Positions 20,061 through 31,992 of a DNA stretch of 64,000 nucleotides are shown here, piece after piece. The notes under the pieces are model-generated. The model did no database searches, was not told the origin of the DNA, and saw only the letters and a list, made by a program, of their open reading frames with translations. This stretch comes from Mixophyes australis (taxonomy: Eukaryota > Chordata > Amphibia > Anura > Limnodynastidae): assembly GCA_036250195.1 (NCBI GenBank), contig JAVHZZ010000011.1, forward strand, positions 51,343,311 to 51,407,310, in the 5' to 3' direction. How positions within the stretch are numbered: position 1 is the first letter of the stretch; the number at the start of each line of letters is the position of its first letter. The position numbers and the translations under genes are program-made.

Positions 20061-23044
20061 CTACTGAGGCAAGATGTCGTCCTCATCCTCAACCTCTGAT
20101 TCCTCTCCCCCTACAGTGTGTACTTCCTCCTCATCACACATTATCAATTCATCCCCACTGGACTCCACAACCACAGGTCCCTCTGTACTATCTGGAGGGC
20201 AGTGCTGTACTTCATTGAGGAATTGATTATTCATTTTTATAAACATCATTTTTTCAACGTTATGAGGAAGCAACCTCCTTCGCCGCTCACTGACCAGGTT
20301 CCCCGCTGCACTAAAAACTCTTTCCGAGTACACACTGGAGGGGGGACAACGCAGGTAAAATAGAGCCAGTTTGTACAGGGGCTTCCAAACTGCCTTTTTT
20401 TCCTGCCAGTAACAATATGGACTGTCTGACATGTCTACTTGGATGGTGTCAGCAAAGTAATCCTCCACAATTTTTTCTATTGTGACAGCATCCAATGCAG
20501 CGAGAGTAGACATGTCTGCAATGGTTGGCAGGTCCATCAGTCCGGACCAGATGTTATCAGCATCCCCGCCAGCGCCTCTTTTAGGAAAACTGAGCTTTTT
20601 CCTCGCAGCCATAGATGTGGAAGAAAATGAGGGTGGAGCTGTTGGCATGTCACGGACCTCTTCAGAGGACAATCTCCTGACCAGCAGGTCTTTGCCTCGC
20701 TGTAGACTTGTGTCCGCCGGAAACAGAGACACAACATACACTTTAAACCGAGGATCGAGCACGGTGGCCAGAATGTATTCCTCTGACTTTAAAAGAGTGA
20801 CCACCCTCGGATCCTGGCAAAGCGTACGAAGGGCTACATCCACAAGAGCTACATGCTTGGTGTAATCGCAATGGCTTACCAGCTCCTCCCTCACTTTCTC
20901 CAGCTGCTTCTGCAACAGCCTGATCAGGGGAATCACCTGACTCAAGCTGGCAGTGTCGGAACTGACTTCTCGTGTGGCAAGTTCAAATGGCTGCAGAACC
21001 TTGCACAACACGGAAATCAGTCTCCACTGCGCTTGACTCAGGTGCATCCCCACTCCTTTGCCTATGTCATAGGTGGCTGTGTAGGCCTGAATGGCCTTTT
21101 GCTGCTCCTCCATCCTCTGCAGCATATAGAGGGTGGAGTTCCAGCGCGTCACAACCCCTTGTTTGAGGTGATGGCAGGGCAGGTTCATGCTTTTTTGATG
21201 TGCCTCTAGTCTGCGGTAGGCACTGGCTGAATGCTGAAAGTGTCCAGCAATTTTGCGCGCCACCGCAAGCATCTCCTGCACACCCCTGTCACTCTTGAGG
21301 TAATGCTGCACCACCAAATTAATGGTGTGGGCAAAACATGGGATGTGCTGGAAATTGCCCATATTTAATGCCCGCACAATGTTACTGGCATTGTCTGACA
21401 CCACAAATCCCCATGAGAGTCTAAGTGGGGTAAGCCACTGGGAGATAATTTCCCTCAGTTTCTCTAATATGTTGTCAGCATTGTGCCTCTTATTAAAGCC
21501 TGTAATACACAATGTTGCCTGCCTTTACACGAGCAGCCATTTTGTAGATGCTGCTACTGATGCAGCTGTTGCTGTTGCTGCGGAAGGGGATGCATCTACC
21601 CAGTGGGCTGTCACAGTCATATAGTCCTTCGTTTGCCCAGAACCACTTGTCCACATGTCCGTGGTTAAGTGGACAGTGAGTACAACTGCATTTTTTAGAG
21701 CACTGAGGACACTTGATCGTACTTCTCTGTACATTTTTGGTATCGCCTGCCTAGTGAAGTGGAATCTCGACGGGATTTGGTACCGGGGACACAATACCTC
21801 CATCAACCCTCTAAATCCCACTCCACTGATGGCGGACACCGGGCGCATGTCTAACACCAACATTGCAGTTACAGTCGCAGTTATACGCTTTGCAATAGGG
21901 TGACTACTATCGTATTTTGTGGTCATGGCAAACGACTGTTGGACGGTCAATTGTTTTGTGAAAGACTTAGCGGTCTTACGACTTCCCCTCTGGGAAGATG
22001 ACCGACTAACAGCAGCAGTGGCAGTAGTAGGCGTACCGCTGCAGGATTCCTCGGATGAATCCCGTATTGAAGAGGACTCAGTCTGGCTGCTGACTTGGGC
22101 TGCAGGACTGAATCTGATGAAGATCGTGGAGAAAGTTGATGAGGAGGGTGTTGCTGGTGTGTATCCAACTGGACCACGGGATTTAGGTGTCCCTGTACCG
22201 ATGACGGTCCTAGCCCCAGTTCCTGAACTAACCACTGAACTATGAAGGTTATTCAGGTGACGTGTAAGGGAGGATGTTCCTAGGTGGGCAAGATCCTTAC
22301 CCCTGCTTATTTGAGCTTTACATAAGCTACATATGGCCATACATTGGTTGTCTGGATTTGGATAAAAATAACTCCAGACCGAAGAGGTGCATTTTTTGGT
22401 CTTCTGACCAGGCATGACGATGGGCTTTTTCATCCCATGGACATCAGCTGTTTCCCCCCCTGGTGCCTCATTTACAATAACCACATCACCATCCTCATCA
22501 TCAAGTTCCTCCACAGCGCCAGCTACATCATCAATAGGCTCCTCCCGAGCCACCTCTTCCCGTACAGTGATGGGAAGGTCAGGCTTGACAACCACCAACA
22601 CCCTTGGACTCGCCTTGGGGATTTGTGATAATTTCTCTTTAGAAGGCAGAGTTGTTTGCTGTTTTGTTGCTGACAGCATAACTCTCTTCAATTTTTTGTA
22701 GGGGGGGGGGAAGAAGGGCTAAGATCCGTGGGTGAAGCTGAACCACTAGTCATGAACACGGGCCAGGGCCTAAGCCGTTCCTTGCCACTCCGTGTCGTAA
22801 ATGGCATATTGGCAACTTTACGTTTCTCCGCAGATGATTTTAAGTTTCTCTTTTTGCTACTTTTTCTTAACTTGAGCTTTTTGGATTTTACATGCCCTGT
22901 ACTACGAGATTGGGCATCGGGCTTGGAAGACGACGTTGATGGCATTTCATCGTCTATGTCATGACTAGTGGCAGCAGCTTCAGCATTAGGAGGAAGTGGG
23001 TCTTGATCTTTCCCTACTTTATCCTCCAAATTTTTGGTCTCCAT
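20061..23044 (-). pseudogene. BED-finger hAT transposase, copy 1 (near full length)
   Basis: Read from ATG at 23044, about 990 codons. The order is a Lys/Ser-rich tail, an acidic stretch (EELDDEDGD), a BED zinc finger at about 22230-22345 (ICSLCKAQISRGKDLAHLGT, SSLTRHLNNLH), and the hAT catalytic core with TTDMWTSGSGQTKDYMTVTA (first Asp) and FVVSDNASNIVRALNMG (second Asp). The C-terminal dimerisation motif follows (PPSSVYSERVFSAAGNLVSE, RRRRLLPHNVEKMMFIKMN, about 20250-20340). Length and order fit ZBED-type hAT transposases. Two breaks are visible: a one-base shift in the poly-C/G run at about 22700, and an in-frame stop at about 21525 between KWLLV and RQATLCITGF (same frame on both sides). 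So this copy needs only two changes from open, which makes it the best-preserved hAT here, but it is not functional as read. Confidence 0.85.
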
Positions 23045-23059
23045 TATATGTAGCACAAG

Positions 23060-23780
23060 ATACTGCAGAATGTGTGAACTTGGTAAGATTGCAGTACCAA
23101 TGGACTTATACTGCTGTATTGGTTTTGCGAATTTGGTTATAATTATTTTTTTTTTAAATTTTTTATTTTAATTTTTTTTATAACTTTTTTTTTATTTTTT
23201 AAAAACTTGGGAATAATGGGGAAATAACTATGCCCTTAGACGCACAGAGCACAGGACACAGCACCACTGGACTGAACAGGACACAGCACAGGACCCAGCA
23301 GCACTACTGAACTCAGCAGGACAGAGCACAGGACACAGCACCACTGGACTGATACTGCAGAATGTGTGAACTTTGTAATATTGCAGTACCACTGGACTTT
23401 TACTGCTGAATGTGTGAACTTGGTAATATTGCAGTACCAATGGGCTTATACTGCAGGATTGGTTGTGCAAATTTTGTTGTAATTAAAAAAAAATTAAATT
23501 AGTTTTTTGTATTTTTTAAAATAACTTTTTTTTATTTTTTTAAACACTTGGGAAGATTGGGGAAATAACTATGCCTTAGAAGCACACAGGACACAGCACC
23601 ACTGGACTGAACAGGACACAGCACAGGACCCAGCAGCACCACTGACCTCAGAAGGACAGAGCACAGGACACAGCACCACTGGACTGAGCACAGCACAGCA
23701 CAGCACAGCACAGCACAGCACAGAACTGAACAGCACGAGATATAGCAGGACAGAGGACCACCTAACACATCCTCCCTCTA
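23060..23780. repeat. ~340-bp direct duplication at the 5' side of hAT copy 1
   Basis: The block containing gatactgcagaatgtgtgaac, a T-rich spacer, ggggaaataactatgcc and ggacacagcaccactggact occurs at about 23058-23345 and again at about 23350-23690. Inside, 50-bp (atgtgtgaacttggtaatat) and cagcacaggaca sub-repeats recur, and 23690-23725 is (cagca)n. There is no coding evidence; short open frames here are Cys/Val repeats. Confidence 0.8.
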
Positions 23781-23989
23781 CCCTGATCAATGCCTGAGTG
23801 AAGATGGCGGCGACTAGCGGGGAATTTATAGGATCCGAGTATCGCGAGATCCAACAACGGGATTATGAGTCAGAGCCTCAGTTTCAGATTTGAATTTGGC
23901 GCCAATACCCGGATCTGTCTCGGATCCGACTCGGATCGGCAACATTCGGGTGGGCTCGGATTTCAGAAATCCGAGTGCGCTCATCTCTA
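23781..23989 (-). mobile_element. 5' terminal region of hAT copy 1
   Basis: The region ends in gcgctcatctcta (23977-23989); reversed, this is TAGAGATGAGCGC, a typical hAT terminus. Inside are palindromic tcggat/atccga words around 23895-23970. The flank ctaataag (23990-23997) would be one copy of an 8-bp duplication, but I did not find the other copy or the opposite terminus. The segment with atcgcgagatcc also occurs at the ends of hAT copies 2 and 3. Confidence 0.7.
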
Positions 23990-23997
23990 CTAATAAG

Positions 23998-24586
23998 AGA
24001 TATTTCATATTGCGGTGGTAGTCATATTTACGGCCCTTATAAGACTGACACTTAGTTTATCAAAAATGTCCAAAGGTGACTTGGGTGACATTAAAAAAAG
24101 CTGACTAACCTTAATAATGACAACTGAAACATCCGACAGTGTTCTGCAAAATCCCGAGCACCATCAGAGGTGGTAGAGGCTAATACAGTAGATAAGTTTA
24201 AACATGCTTGGGATAGACATAAGAATATCATAAAAAATAAATGATCAAATAGGGTTTAAGGTACCATAGATTAATAAAAAAAATTGGGCAGACTAGATGG
24301 GCCAAGCGGTTCTTATCTGCCATCAAATGCGATGTTTCTATGTTTCTAACTATAAATTTGTCCCCACATATTAAATGAACCTCTCCCTCCAATGCAATAT
24401 GTTATTGCCAAGGTGTAAAGTTACTTCTTATTCTTGGCTTTTATCCCCTTAATGACTTAGGCCCATGCTTCTGTTTTTCGTTTTTTTTTCATTTTTCTCT
24501 TGTATATACAATAAAATGCCAATTGTAATCATCATCAAGTTGATGGTGATGGATTGTATCTCAAGCATGGTGCTGCATCTTGACAT
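23998..24586. other. Spacer with an interspersed-repeat tail
   Basis: 24165-24355 (ggtagaggctaatacagtag ... gggcagactagatgggccaa ... atgtttctatgtttct) has the look of a common tetrapod interspersed repeat 3' end. I cannot assign the family with certainty. Otherwise nothing is seen. Confidence 0.4.
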
Positions 24587-24984
24587 GTTTAAAGTAGAGA
24601 TAGTCACTGACCCCCCTGTTTTGGTTTTGGTTTTGGATCTGGATTACCTTCGTGTTTTGGTTTTGGCAAAACCGCCCTTGCGTGTTTTGGTTTTGGTTTT
24701 GTTTGGTTTTGTTTTGCAATTTTTGTAAAAAATACCATTTTTTTTGGTCTAAAATAACCTAATTTAATGCTCCACCTGTTTCTTGGATAAGTGAGTGAAT
24801 AGAAATGCCCAAAGCATCTTTTCTGTTTGGCTCTAGTAGTACAAATTAAGAAAAATACAGTTTAATCCCTGGTAGGCCGTCCTTAATTCTAACACTTGCC
24901 TGCAAATTATACAGACAAGCCTGGTTGTCTTCCTCTCCATCTTTGACTATTGGCAATGTAGCCATCGTCTTTGGGTGTATATTA

Positions 24985-25500
24985 CACCCTCCACTTGTAG
25001 TTCAATAGAAAAAAAATCAGCCTGCATTGACTGTACGTTAAATAGAAATGGCCAAAGACAGTTTGGTGTCAGTCTGTGTTAGCCCCCCCCTCCACTTGTA
25101 GTTAAATAGAAAAACATCAGCCTGCATAGACTGTACATTAAATAGAAATGGACAAAGGCAGTTTGGTTTCTGTCTGTATCAGCCCCCCCCCCCATCCACT
25201 TGTAGTAAAATAGAAACAAATTCAGCCAGTATAGGCTGTAGAATATAAATAGAAATGGACAAAGGCAGTTTGGTTTCTGTCTGCATCAGACCCCCTCTCC
25301 ACTTGTAGTAAAATAGAAAAAAATTCAGCAGGTATAGACTACACAATAAAATAGAAATGGACAAAGGCAGTTTGGTGTCTGTCTGTGTATGACACCCTAC
25401 CCTTATAATGAAATTGACAAAAGAGAAGCCTTTAAAGATTGTACGTGAAATAGAAATGCCACAAGTCCCTTTCCTGTTTAGGGGTAGATTACACCCTACA
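24985..25500. repeat. ~103-bp tandem array, 3' side of hAT copy 2
   Basis: Five units beginning ccacttgtagtnaaatag at about 24994, 25092, 25197, 25301 and (diverged) 25398. Each contains tagaaatgg, caaaggcagtttggtntctg and a poly-C run. The unit length resembles the arrays on the other side and in the other copies. Confidence 0.8.
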
Positions 25501-26431
25501 CTTAGAGTGAAAGTTTTAAAAGGATGTTGTCGTCATCATCTTCAGCATCATCCTCACCCTCATCAGTGTGTACATCATCATCACAGACTATCAATTCATC
25601 TCCGCTTGAATCCGCCATTAGAGAACTGTCAGTGCTTGGATGTATTTGATGGTAAAGGCCTTCCTCGTGGAAGATGTAGTTCATTTTGATGAACATCATC
25701 TTTTCCACATTTTTCGGAAGAAACCTACTACGTCAATCACTGACAAGGTTCCCGGCTGTGCTGAATACTCTTTCAGAGTACACACTTGAGGGCGGGCCGC
25801 TTAGGTATTGCAAAGCAATTTTGTACATTGGTTTCCAAATGGCTTGCTTTTCTTCCCAGTAAGGAAAGGGACTGTCTGACATTTCCATATCAATTACCTC
25901 TTGAAAATAATCCTCCACTATTCTTTGTATGTAAATACTCGGATTGGATGGCGTTATGGGCAAGGACACACATTTTTTTGAAAAATCTTTCAAACCAGCC
26001 CAGATGTTAAACTGTTGTTGTCTGCCCCCTGCGTCATCCCTGTTTTGCTTTTAAAAATTTAATTTTTTCTGAGCAGGAGCTGCTTGAGAAACTGATGGAG
26101 GAGACATTGTCAAGCCAAGGCCCAGTTCAGCGGACAAGTTGCTGACCAATAGCTTCTTGCAAAGGTTCACATCTCACTTATTTTGAAGCAGAGGATCAAT
26201 GTAGGTCTTAAACCTAGGATCAAACACAGTCGCCAAAGCGTAGTGATCCAAGTTTAAGATTTTAATTACTCTAGGATTATTGCAAAGTGAATTAAGTACT
26301 TGATCTACAAGGCCAACATACTTATCGTAATTGCTTTCTTTCATCTCCTCCTTCAGTTTCTCAAGCTGCTTTGCCAATAGTCGAATTAAGAGAATTACTT
26401 GGCTCAAGCTAGCAGAGTCTGCACTCACTTC

Positions 26432-26898
26432 TGTGAGAGATATACATTTTATGAACTTCTTAAAGTAATGCATTTTGTATAATTACTGCTGAAAGAAGAA
26501 TAGTCTGCAGCTTGCAGAATATTCTCTATGAACTTTGCCTCACATTCTTTTCTTCTTCGCCAACATGTCTCTTCTCAAGAATGTGCACATCCAGCAGCTT
26601 CGGTACCAGGAGCCCACGACCCCCACTTGAGGCCTACGTGACTGAGATAAGACATCTGCTTTACATCATGCCCAAAAACTGCTGACATGGACAAGATGCC
26701 TTCAGAAACCTTGCATTCCTTATCTCCCTTTTTCTGTGAAACTATGTATAAATAAAGCTACTCTGACTTAGGGCTGGTCAGAACCAGATACATTTTCAGC
26801 CTAACATCTGAAGTTGTCTGTTTTCTCTATCGATCGATACCCACAAGGTATAGCAGCCGGAGTTCAGGAGAAAGGACCCGTTTAGGTCATCTCTGACA
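26432..26898. mobile_element. Solo retroviral-type LTR inside hAT copy 2
   Basis: It starts TGTGAGAGAT and ends ATCTCTGACA, so the ends are inverted repeats of TG...CA type. It is bordered by a 4-bp duplication, CTTC (26428-26431 and 26899-26902). Removing it restores the transposase reading EVS/ADSASLSQ. In the plus direction it has a TATA-like ctatgtataaataaagct (about 26741-26759), with AATAAA overlapping. A 4-bp duplication and 467-bp size fit an endogenous retrovirus LTR left by LTR-LTR recombination. No viral gene is present. Confidence 0.75.
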
Positions 26899-27485
26899 CT
26901 TCACACGTCACAACTTCAAATGGTTTCAGCACCTTGCACAGCACAGAAAGGATTCCCCACTGTGCAAGAGTGAAAAATATCCCCCCTCCTTTCCCAATGT
27001 CATGGCTTGTGCAATACGCTTGGATGGCTTTGCGCTGTTCCTCCATCCTCTGTTCTTGGAGCTGCTGCAATCTCCTACATGCTGTGGCAGAATGCCGGAA
27101 ATGTCCCGAAATTTTACGAGCCACCGAAAGCATCTCCTGCACCTCACGGTTATTTCTTAGGAAGCTCTGCACCACCAAGTTTATGGTGTGAGCAAAACAC
27201 GGAATGTGATGGAATTCACCTAGCTGTAATGCTCGCACAATATTGTTGGCGTTATCAGAAATGACATATCCTGGGGAGAGTCCAAGGGGTTTTAGCCATG
27301 TATCAATCACATCTCTTAGTTTTTGTAACAAATTATCAGCTGTATGCCTGTTAGTGAAGCCGGTGATACAAAGAGTGGTCTTTCTGTGACAAATGTTACG
27401 TAGTGGTTTACATTCTGTTGCTGTTCCTGCTGCTGAAGGTGAATGACCAACCCAGTGGGATGTCACAGTCATATAGTCTTTGGTT

Positions 27486-27668
27486 CAAAAAACGAACTGA
27501 CAGGTCTGCGCTCTCCAGGATATGGGGAAGGGATGGGGATGCTGCCAGTACCTCAAGTGAAGAATAGCCTATACTTCACAAGTCACAACCAGAATATACA
27601 AGCAGAGGTCGGCGCAAAAGATAGGATATTGGAATTACAATAGGGTAACAAACAATAAACAATTTTTG
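27486..27668. other. Unassigned ~180-bp insertion in hAT copy 2 transposase
   Basis: The transposase blocks TSGSGQ and (K)DYMTVTSHW, adjacent in copy 1, are separated here by sequence with no similarity to the gene. Clean borders or target duplications are not obvious. Family unknown. Confidence 0.55.
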
Positions 27669-27790
27669 CCCACTTCCACTTGTCCACATATCTGTGGTTA
27701 ATTGGACAGTGGGCAGAATGGCATTTTTCAGCGCAATCACTATATTTTTACAAACTTTTTGGTATAGTTGCGGAATAGAATAAACAAAGC

Positions 27791-28551
27791 GGTGGATTCC
27801 GCGCTCCCTGCACATATGTGTACGTAGGCTGCCTATAGGGTCGTGAAAAAGAGGGGTGGGCTACATCCCTCCATGATATATATTAAAAACAGATTGTCCC
27901 AAAAGCGCCAAAATATATGTATACTGTAAGCACAAGTTTATTCACAGTAGAGTTGTCCAACATGCGTGATCAGTGCACTAATATAGGTACCAATGTCATA
28001 CCATACATTTATATACACAGCAAGTGCTGTAAGGACAAGTAGATTAGCATAAATATAGCCACTTTGCATTACAGTCCATGATATACTCATGTGCAGTCTA
28101 AAAACAAGCTGCTTGCACCAATCTCAAGTATTGGGGGTTATAATGCAAGATATTCTTTCAGTATTCAAATGTATAACGTCCCGTTCCTGCTGCTTGTGAC
28201 ATATACAGTTAAAATATTAAGTCACATGTATCCCTATAAAATCCAACCTTCCAAGGATGGGTGAAATGGCATACCACTTGGCAACTTTCCTAGTTGCAGT
28301 TGGTAATGCTTTCAACTAATGCAAAAGCCGAGCAATGCAGGATTCGTTTCCACAAATGAAATGCTGCTCAAAGAACCAGATATTGATAATAGGTGCCCCG
28401 TTCTCGCTGGCGCGGCTAAAGGATGTCTCTGGAAAAATAGTTACTCAGATAGTTAGGGCTAGATCCAATAACGAGGCCCTCCTGGTGACGCTGTACAGTC
28501 CGATACTTGAAGGCACACTAATCATTCAGTAATATAAACCCAAGTGATCGC
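27791..28551. other. Unassigned insertion replacing the BED-finger region of hAT copy 2
   Basis: In copy 1 this position encodes the BED finger. Here about 760 bases have no coding and start with gcggtggattccgcgctccc. The block contains AT-rich and GC-rich subregions (ttctcgctggcgcggctaaa at about 28405). It could be one or more non-autonomous elements; I cannot name them. Confidence 0.45.
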
Positions 28552-28836
28552 TTACCCGATAGTTGATGGTTCATAAGGGTGCTGATTCTCAGTGGGTATT
28601 CCGGGTGTAGATGACTCTGTAATCCAGGGAGATGAACGCGGCCGCGTCTTCTTCTTCGCGCATGCGCATTTCGCGATTTCGAGTTTCCGTTCTCGGGTGT
28701 GTTTTTTTCCCTGATTAAAAAGACTATGTACTTTTACATAGGCTTTACCAGATGACGTACAGGGAAAACTACCATCAGAACTGGTGCTAGCACCTGCTTG
28801 CTGATCCTGCTCATATGTGGACTGCTTTGAATCCAT
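28552..28836 (-). pseudogene. N-terminal piece of hAT copy 2 transposase
   Basis: From ATG at 28836 the frame reads MDSKQSTYEQDQQAGASTSS, then a Lys/Arg-rich stretch (KKHTRERKLEIAKCACAKKK). In position and composition it matches the start of copy 1 (METKNLEDK..., STSSSKPDA, KSKKLKLRKSSKKR). It runs off into the insertion at 28551 without joining the catalytic part. The basic stretch is probably a nuclear-localisation segment (inference). Confidence 0.5.
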
Positions 28837-28869
28837 TTTAATGAGACCAAAACACTTGTATTGCAAAAT

Positions 28870-29290
28870 ATTCACTATATAGTGCTGCTAGATAATACTT
28901 TCAGCACCAGAAAAATTGTTTGTTCACACTGGGGAATATGGAAGACCCCAAAGCACTTGTAGTGCAAAATATGAAATATATAGTGCTGCTAGATAATACT
29001 TTTAGCACCAGAAAAATTGTTTGTTCACACTGGGGAATATGGGACACCCTAAAGCACTTGTAGTGCAAAATATGAAATATATAGTGTTGCTAGATAATAC
29101 TTTCAGCACCGGAAAAATTGTTTGTTCACACTGGGGAATATGGGACACCCCAAAGCACTTGTAGTGCAAAATATGAAATATATAGTGCTGCTTGATAACA
29201 CTTTCAGCACCAGAAAAATTGTTTGTTCACACTGGGGAATATGTGGCACCCCAAAGCACTTGTAGTGCAAAATCCAAACTTTATACTGCT
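28870..29290. repeat. ~101-bp tandem array, 5' side of hAT copy 2
   Basis: Four units start gtgctgctagataatact at about 28882, 28983, 29084 and 29185, each holding cagaaaaattgtttgttcac, ggggaatatgg and accccaaagcacttgtagtg. A fifth diverges at 29265-29300. The unit aligns end to end with the 100-bp satellite of hAT copy 3 (shared cagaaa, gacacccc, aaagcact, agtgc in order). Confidence 0.85.
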
Positions 29291-29744
29291 GGTATATTTC
29301 TATTTCTGCAGGCAGAAAATAGTTTCTAGAGCAGGGAATATGACACCCCAAACAGCTGGTAATGTTTGCAAAAATGCCTCCTCTATCCACCTCTCTTCCT
29401 GCTATAACAATTGCTAGAAGAATTGCAAGAATAATTGCTAGAATAATTGCAAGAATAATTGCTGGAAAAATTGCTCTCTCCCTGCTCTAATGCTGCTTGC
29501 CACCTAACCCTTCTCTCTCCATCTGTCAAATGGCGATGGATTGATGTGGAGGCGGGTATTTATGCATTTCAAATATCGCGAGAACCAAGCTCCGAGATCC
29601 GACGACGTCACAATGACGTTTTGCCTCGATTTCGATTCCGAATTGGCACCAGAGTACTGAGCCTGCTCGGCTCGGTACTCGGATAGGTGAAGTTTGGGCG
29701 GGTTCGGTTCTTGGGGAACGAGCCCGCCCATCTCTAGTTGAAAG

Positions 29745-30060
29745 TCTATCTTTATCTTTACATGGATGCATTTACTTTGCGTTCCACATATCTTAATATA
29801 AAAATAAACACATAAATGTGATATTTTTGCAGATTGCATTTAAAGTGTGTATTTTGGACAGAAATGCATCCAACTCTAAATAACCCCTACAATTGTATTT
29901 GGATTATTCAACTTGATATAAGAAGGTAAATTGATCATCTTTTGCAACTTAAATTTATTATACTGACTCAAATTGGGTTTAAGGTTTTTGATAGCTGAAA
30001 TAATCAAGCATAGTTTTTATATAGGTAAAGGATAATACACTCTTATTGTAGGTTCTGGGA
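29745..30060. other. AT-rich spacer
   Basis: No coding or repeat is recognised between hAT copy 2 and the LINE tail. Confidence 0.4.
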
Positions 30061-30714
30061 TACATAATTATTATTATTATTTTTGTTATTATTATTACTT
30101 ATTTATACAGAGGCATCATATTACGTGACTCTGTCATTCAAATGTGCCCCTGCCTCAGTGGAGCTTACAGTCTAAATTCAATAACACACAAGCACACACA
30201 CCCATACAGTATATATTATTATTATTATTATTTTTATTATTATTATTACTATTATTGTAGATTTGTAAGACACCACAGTGCTCCACAGCATCATACAGTA
30301 GGGAAAACAGGACATACATAATACAAGGACATACATGAAACAAGGACTTACAAGACAGACAAAATAAATAAATAAATGCAGACATGAAAACAAAGGGTAT
30401 GGAGGTACTTAGCTCATTAGAGAGTTTACATTTTAAGTGGAAGAGGGCACAGCTGAAACAAGATGAATGATTGTGGCTTAGAGTGGAGATTGGGACAGCT
30501 GTGAGGGTGTATTAGTTTGAATAGTATCATCAGGGATAAGGTAAGCTTTAAAAAATAAATGTTTTTTTTTAGAGAATGACTAAAGATTTGGAGGCTGTTG
30601 GAAATCCTGATTGGATGTGGTAGGGAATTAAAAAAGTTTGGATCAGCACAGGAGAAGTCTTATAGGTGCAAGTGAGAGGTGATTGCCAGGAACCAGAGAG
30701 CAGAGACAGTAGAT

Positions 30715-31992
30715 CTAAGAGGGTTGGAGGAAGAGTATTTTGATATGAGATTTAAGATCTATGCAGGGGTAGTGTTGTTGAGGGCTTTGTAGGTAAGGGT
30801 GAGTAATTTGAATTGGATTCTGGAGGACACAGGGAGTCAGTGTAGGGATTTGCAAAGTGGTGCAGCAGATGTGGAGCAGTGAGTGAGGAAGATCAGTTTT
30901 GCAGCAGCATTTAGGATCGATTGAAGTGTGAATATGTGGATATATGTCAGGAATGCCAGATAGCAGGAGGTTACAATAGTCAAGAAGGGAGATAGTGAGA
31001 GAATGGATAAGAGTTTTGATAACATGTTGAGTAGAAAAAGGGTGTACTCTGGCCATGTTTATAAGGTGGAATCGACAGGACTAGATAGTCTGGATGTGCA
31101 GAATGAATTGTGACAGTAAGGCAGCAGGCTTGGGAGACTAAGGAAATTGTGGTGTTATTAATAATGAGGGAGATTTGAGGTGAGGCGGTCATTCTGGCAG
31201 GAGGAAAGATAATAATCTCTATTTTGGAAATGTTGAGCTTTAGTTGGCATTGGGACATCCATGTGAAAATGCCTGAAAGACAGTTGGTTACATGAGATAG
31301 TACAGATGTGGAGACATCAGAGGAAAAGATATAGATTTGGGTGTAATCAGCATAGAGGTGGAACTGGAGGCTGAATGAGCAAATTAGTGGCCCAAGAGAG
31401 AGGTGTACAATAAAAAAAGAAAATGGCCAAGAATAGAGCCTTGTGGGACCCAAACAGATAGTGGGAGTGGAGGGGAGGATATGCCAGAAGTAGAAACACT
31501 AAAGGGGTGACTCGATAGGTAGGAAGTGAACCAGGAAAGAACTGTGTCACAAAGACCAATGGAGTGAAGGGTGTGTAGGAGAAGAGGGTGATCAACAGTG
31601 TCATAAGCAACAGAGAGACCCAGGAGAATGAGCATGGAGAAATGACCCTTAGACTTTGCAGTCGATCACTGATCACTTTTGTGAGAGCAGTTTCAGTGTA
31701 TTGTTGGGAAAGGAAGCCTGATTGTAGAGAGTTGAGAATGGAGTCAGAAGAGAGAAAATGAAACTGGCATTTGTACACTAATCGCTCAAGTAGTTTGAAT
31801 GCAAAGGGGAGGAGAGAAATAGGGCGGTAGTTGGAGACAGAGGATAAATTGACAGACAGGTTTTTTTAGAATTGGAGCGATGAGTGCATGTTTAAAGGAG
31901 TATGGAAATGTGCCAGTGAAGAGAGACAGGTTGAAGAGGTGAGTTAGAGGTGGGAATGCAGTGGTGGAGAAGTTGGGAGGAAATAGGGTCAA
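30715..31992 (-). pseudogene. L2-type LINE B: reverse transcriptase
   Basis: RT blocks in order over several frames: LFNLSLFTGTFPYSFKHALI and APILKK (31930-31865), NSLQSGFLSQQYTETALTKV (about 31735), [20 protein letters not shown] (31600; DTVDHxLLL is the A-motif region), WVPQGSILG (31460), FHLYADYTQIYIFS (about 31355; the catalytic ADD is changed to ADY) and [13 protein letters not shown] (30990). There are at least four frame breaks. The altered YADD means the enzyme would be dead even without the frameshifts. Confidence 0.75.

Larger units (their letters stand above)
25502..27790 (-). pseudogene. BED-hAT transposase, copy 2 (decayed, interrupted)
   Basis: Conserved blocks in minus-strand order: NAILPTVQLTTDMWTSGSGQ (about 27735-27670, first Asp); MTVTSHWVGHSPSA (27472); TLCITGFTNRHTADNLLQKL; GYVISDNANNIVRALQLGEF (about 27265, second Asp); HIPCFAHTINLVVQSFLRN; then, beyond a solo LTR, SADSASLSQVILLIRLLAKQ (about 26430), NLDHYALATVFDPRFKTY, and the dimerisation part MSDSPFPYWEEKQAIWKPMY and PPSSVYSERVFSTAGNLVSD (about 25880-25733). 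The acidic C-terminus is at 25708-25502. Breaks: the LTR at 26432-26898, a ~180-bp insertion at about 27486-27668, missing BED finger, a stop after NLVSD and frame changes. It shares most blocks with copy 1 but is clearly older. Confidence 0.8.
24595..29736 (-). mobile_element. BED-hAT transposon copy 2, both ends present, 8-bp TSD
   Basis: The left terminus TAGAGATAGTCACTGACC is at 24595 and the right terminus reads gcccatctcta at 29726-29736 (TAGAGATGGGC reversed). The flanks gtttaaag (24587-24594) and gttgaaag (29737-29744) are an 8-bp target duplication with one mismatch, the hAT length. Order left to right: ttttgg-rich terminus, 3' tandem array, transposase relic on the minus strand with insertions, N-terminal exon-like piece, 5' tandem array, and a terminus with gatccgacgacgtcacaatg. 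The element is 5.1 kb, inflated by a 467-bp solo LTR and at least one other insertion. Confidence 0.85.

Noticed and set aside
23228..23790. Cys/Val/Leu repeat frames (CCAVLCCAVLC)
   Set aside because: They come from cagcacagca repeats in the duplicated 5' region of hAT copy 1.
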